Positions 13,908 to 13,961 of a stretch of DNA of 13,961 nucleotides are shown here, in pieces. A program made the position numbers and the translations under genes. This DNA comes from CAZWSE01 sp964636575 (GTDB lineage Bacteria > Pseudomonadota > Alphaproteobacteria > Rhodobacterales > Rhodobacteraceae), in contig CAZWSE010000088.1 of NCBI GenBank assembly GCA_964636575.1, positions 1-13,961 of the forward strand. The letters run 5' to 3'. Position 1 is the first letter of the stretch. Every line of letters starts with the position of its first letter. Under the pieces are notes generated by a model, which saw only the letters and a list, made by a program, of their open reading frames with translations, did not search any database and was not told where the DNA came from.

Positions 13908-13961
13908 GGCCCCGTGGCTCAACTGGATAGAGCAGCCCCCTCCTAAGGGGCAGGTTGCAGG
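13908..13961 (+). tRNA. tRNA-Arg (anticodon CCT), cut off at the window end
   Basis: The first 54 nt of a tRNA are present: acceptor strand GGCCCCG (13908-13914), TG, D stem GCTC/GAGC around a 9-nt loop, anticodon stem GCCCC/GGGGC closing the loop CTCCTAA, variable loop AGGTT and the 5' half of the T stem (GCAGG). The loop places CCT at the anticodon, which reads AGG, an arginine codon. The T loop, 3' acceptor strand and CCA lie beyond the window, so the acceptor pairing could not be verified. Confidence 0.9.

Overview
The window looks like a chromosomal segment of a marine alphaproteobacterium of the Rhodobacterales (Roseobacter group). The basis is family resemblance only: the gene order and protein style of the chemotaxis operon (a small STAS protein in front, two CheY proteins, an alpha-type CheA and CheD) and the Rhodobacterales-like regulators and tRNA-Arg. 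No database search was possible, so the genus is not assigned.

Region 1 (1-8930) is a complete, tightly packed ten-gene chemotaxis operon on the + strand: STAS/CheS-like protein, cheY1, cheA, cheW, cheR, cheY2, a small CheZ/CheT-like protein, an mcp with a Cache-type sensor, cheB and cheD. Most junctions are stop/start overlaps (GTGA, ATGA, TGATG) and the largest gap is 44 nt. A CtrA-like box (TTAA-N7-TTAG) lies at the upstream end. The receptor would be methylated by CheR, demethylated by CheB and deamidated by CheD, and CheA/CheW would pass phosphate to two CheYs. Three points stand out. The 112-aa protein next to cheY2 carries a DxxxQ motif like that of CheZ/CheT phosphatases. CheB has a degenerate receiver domain, with Glu where the phospho-Asp normally sits, but an intact catalytic domain. 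The MCP ends in a WQDF tail of the xWxxF type that tethers CheR.

Region 2 (8932-about 11000) has two - strand regulators: a LacI-family, GntR-like repressor that converges on cheD with a single base between the stops, and a LysR-family regulator whose first codons and promoter are lost in an assembly gap of exactly 100 Ns (10925-11024).

Region 3 (11054-13823) is a + strand cluster reading away from the LysR gene: a SnoaL/NTF2-like protein, a second protein with two SnoaL-like halves, a siderophore-interacting/ferric-reductase-type flavoprotein and an MsrQ/ferric-reductase-like multi-heme-ligand membrane protein. The last two could form a split two-component transmembrane electron-transfer pair. 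The cluster as a whole has no function I recognise.

The window ends inside a tRNA-Arg(CCT) gene (from 13908). There is no stretch over 300 bases without a gene, and I saw no CRISPR array, insertion sequence or rRNA.
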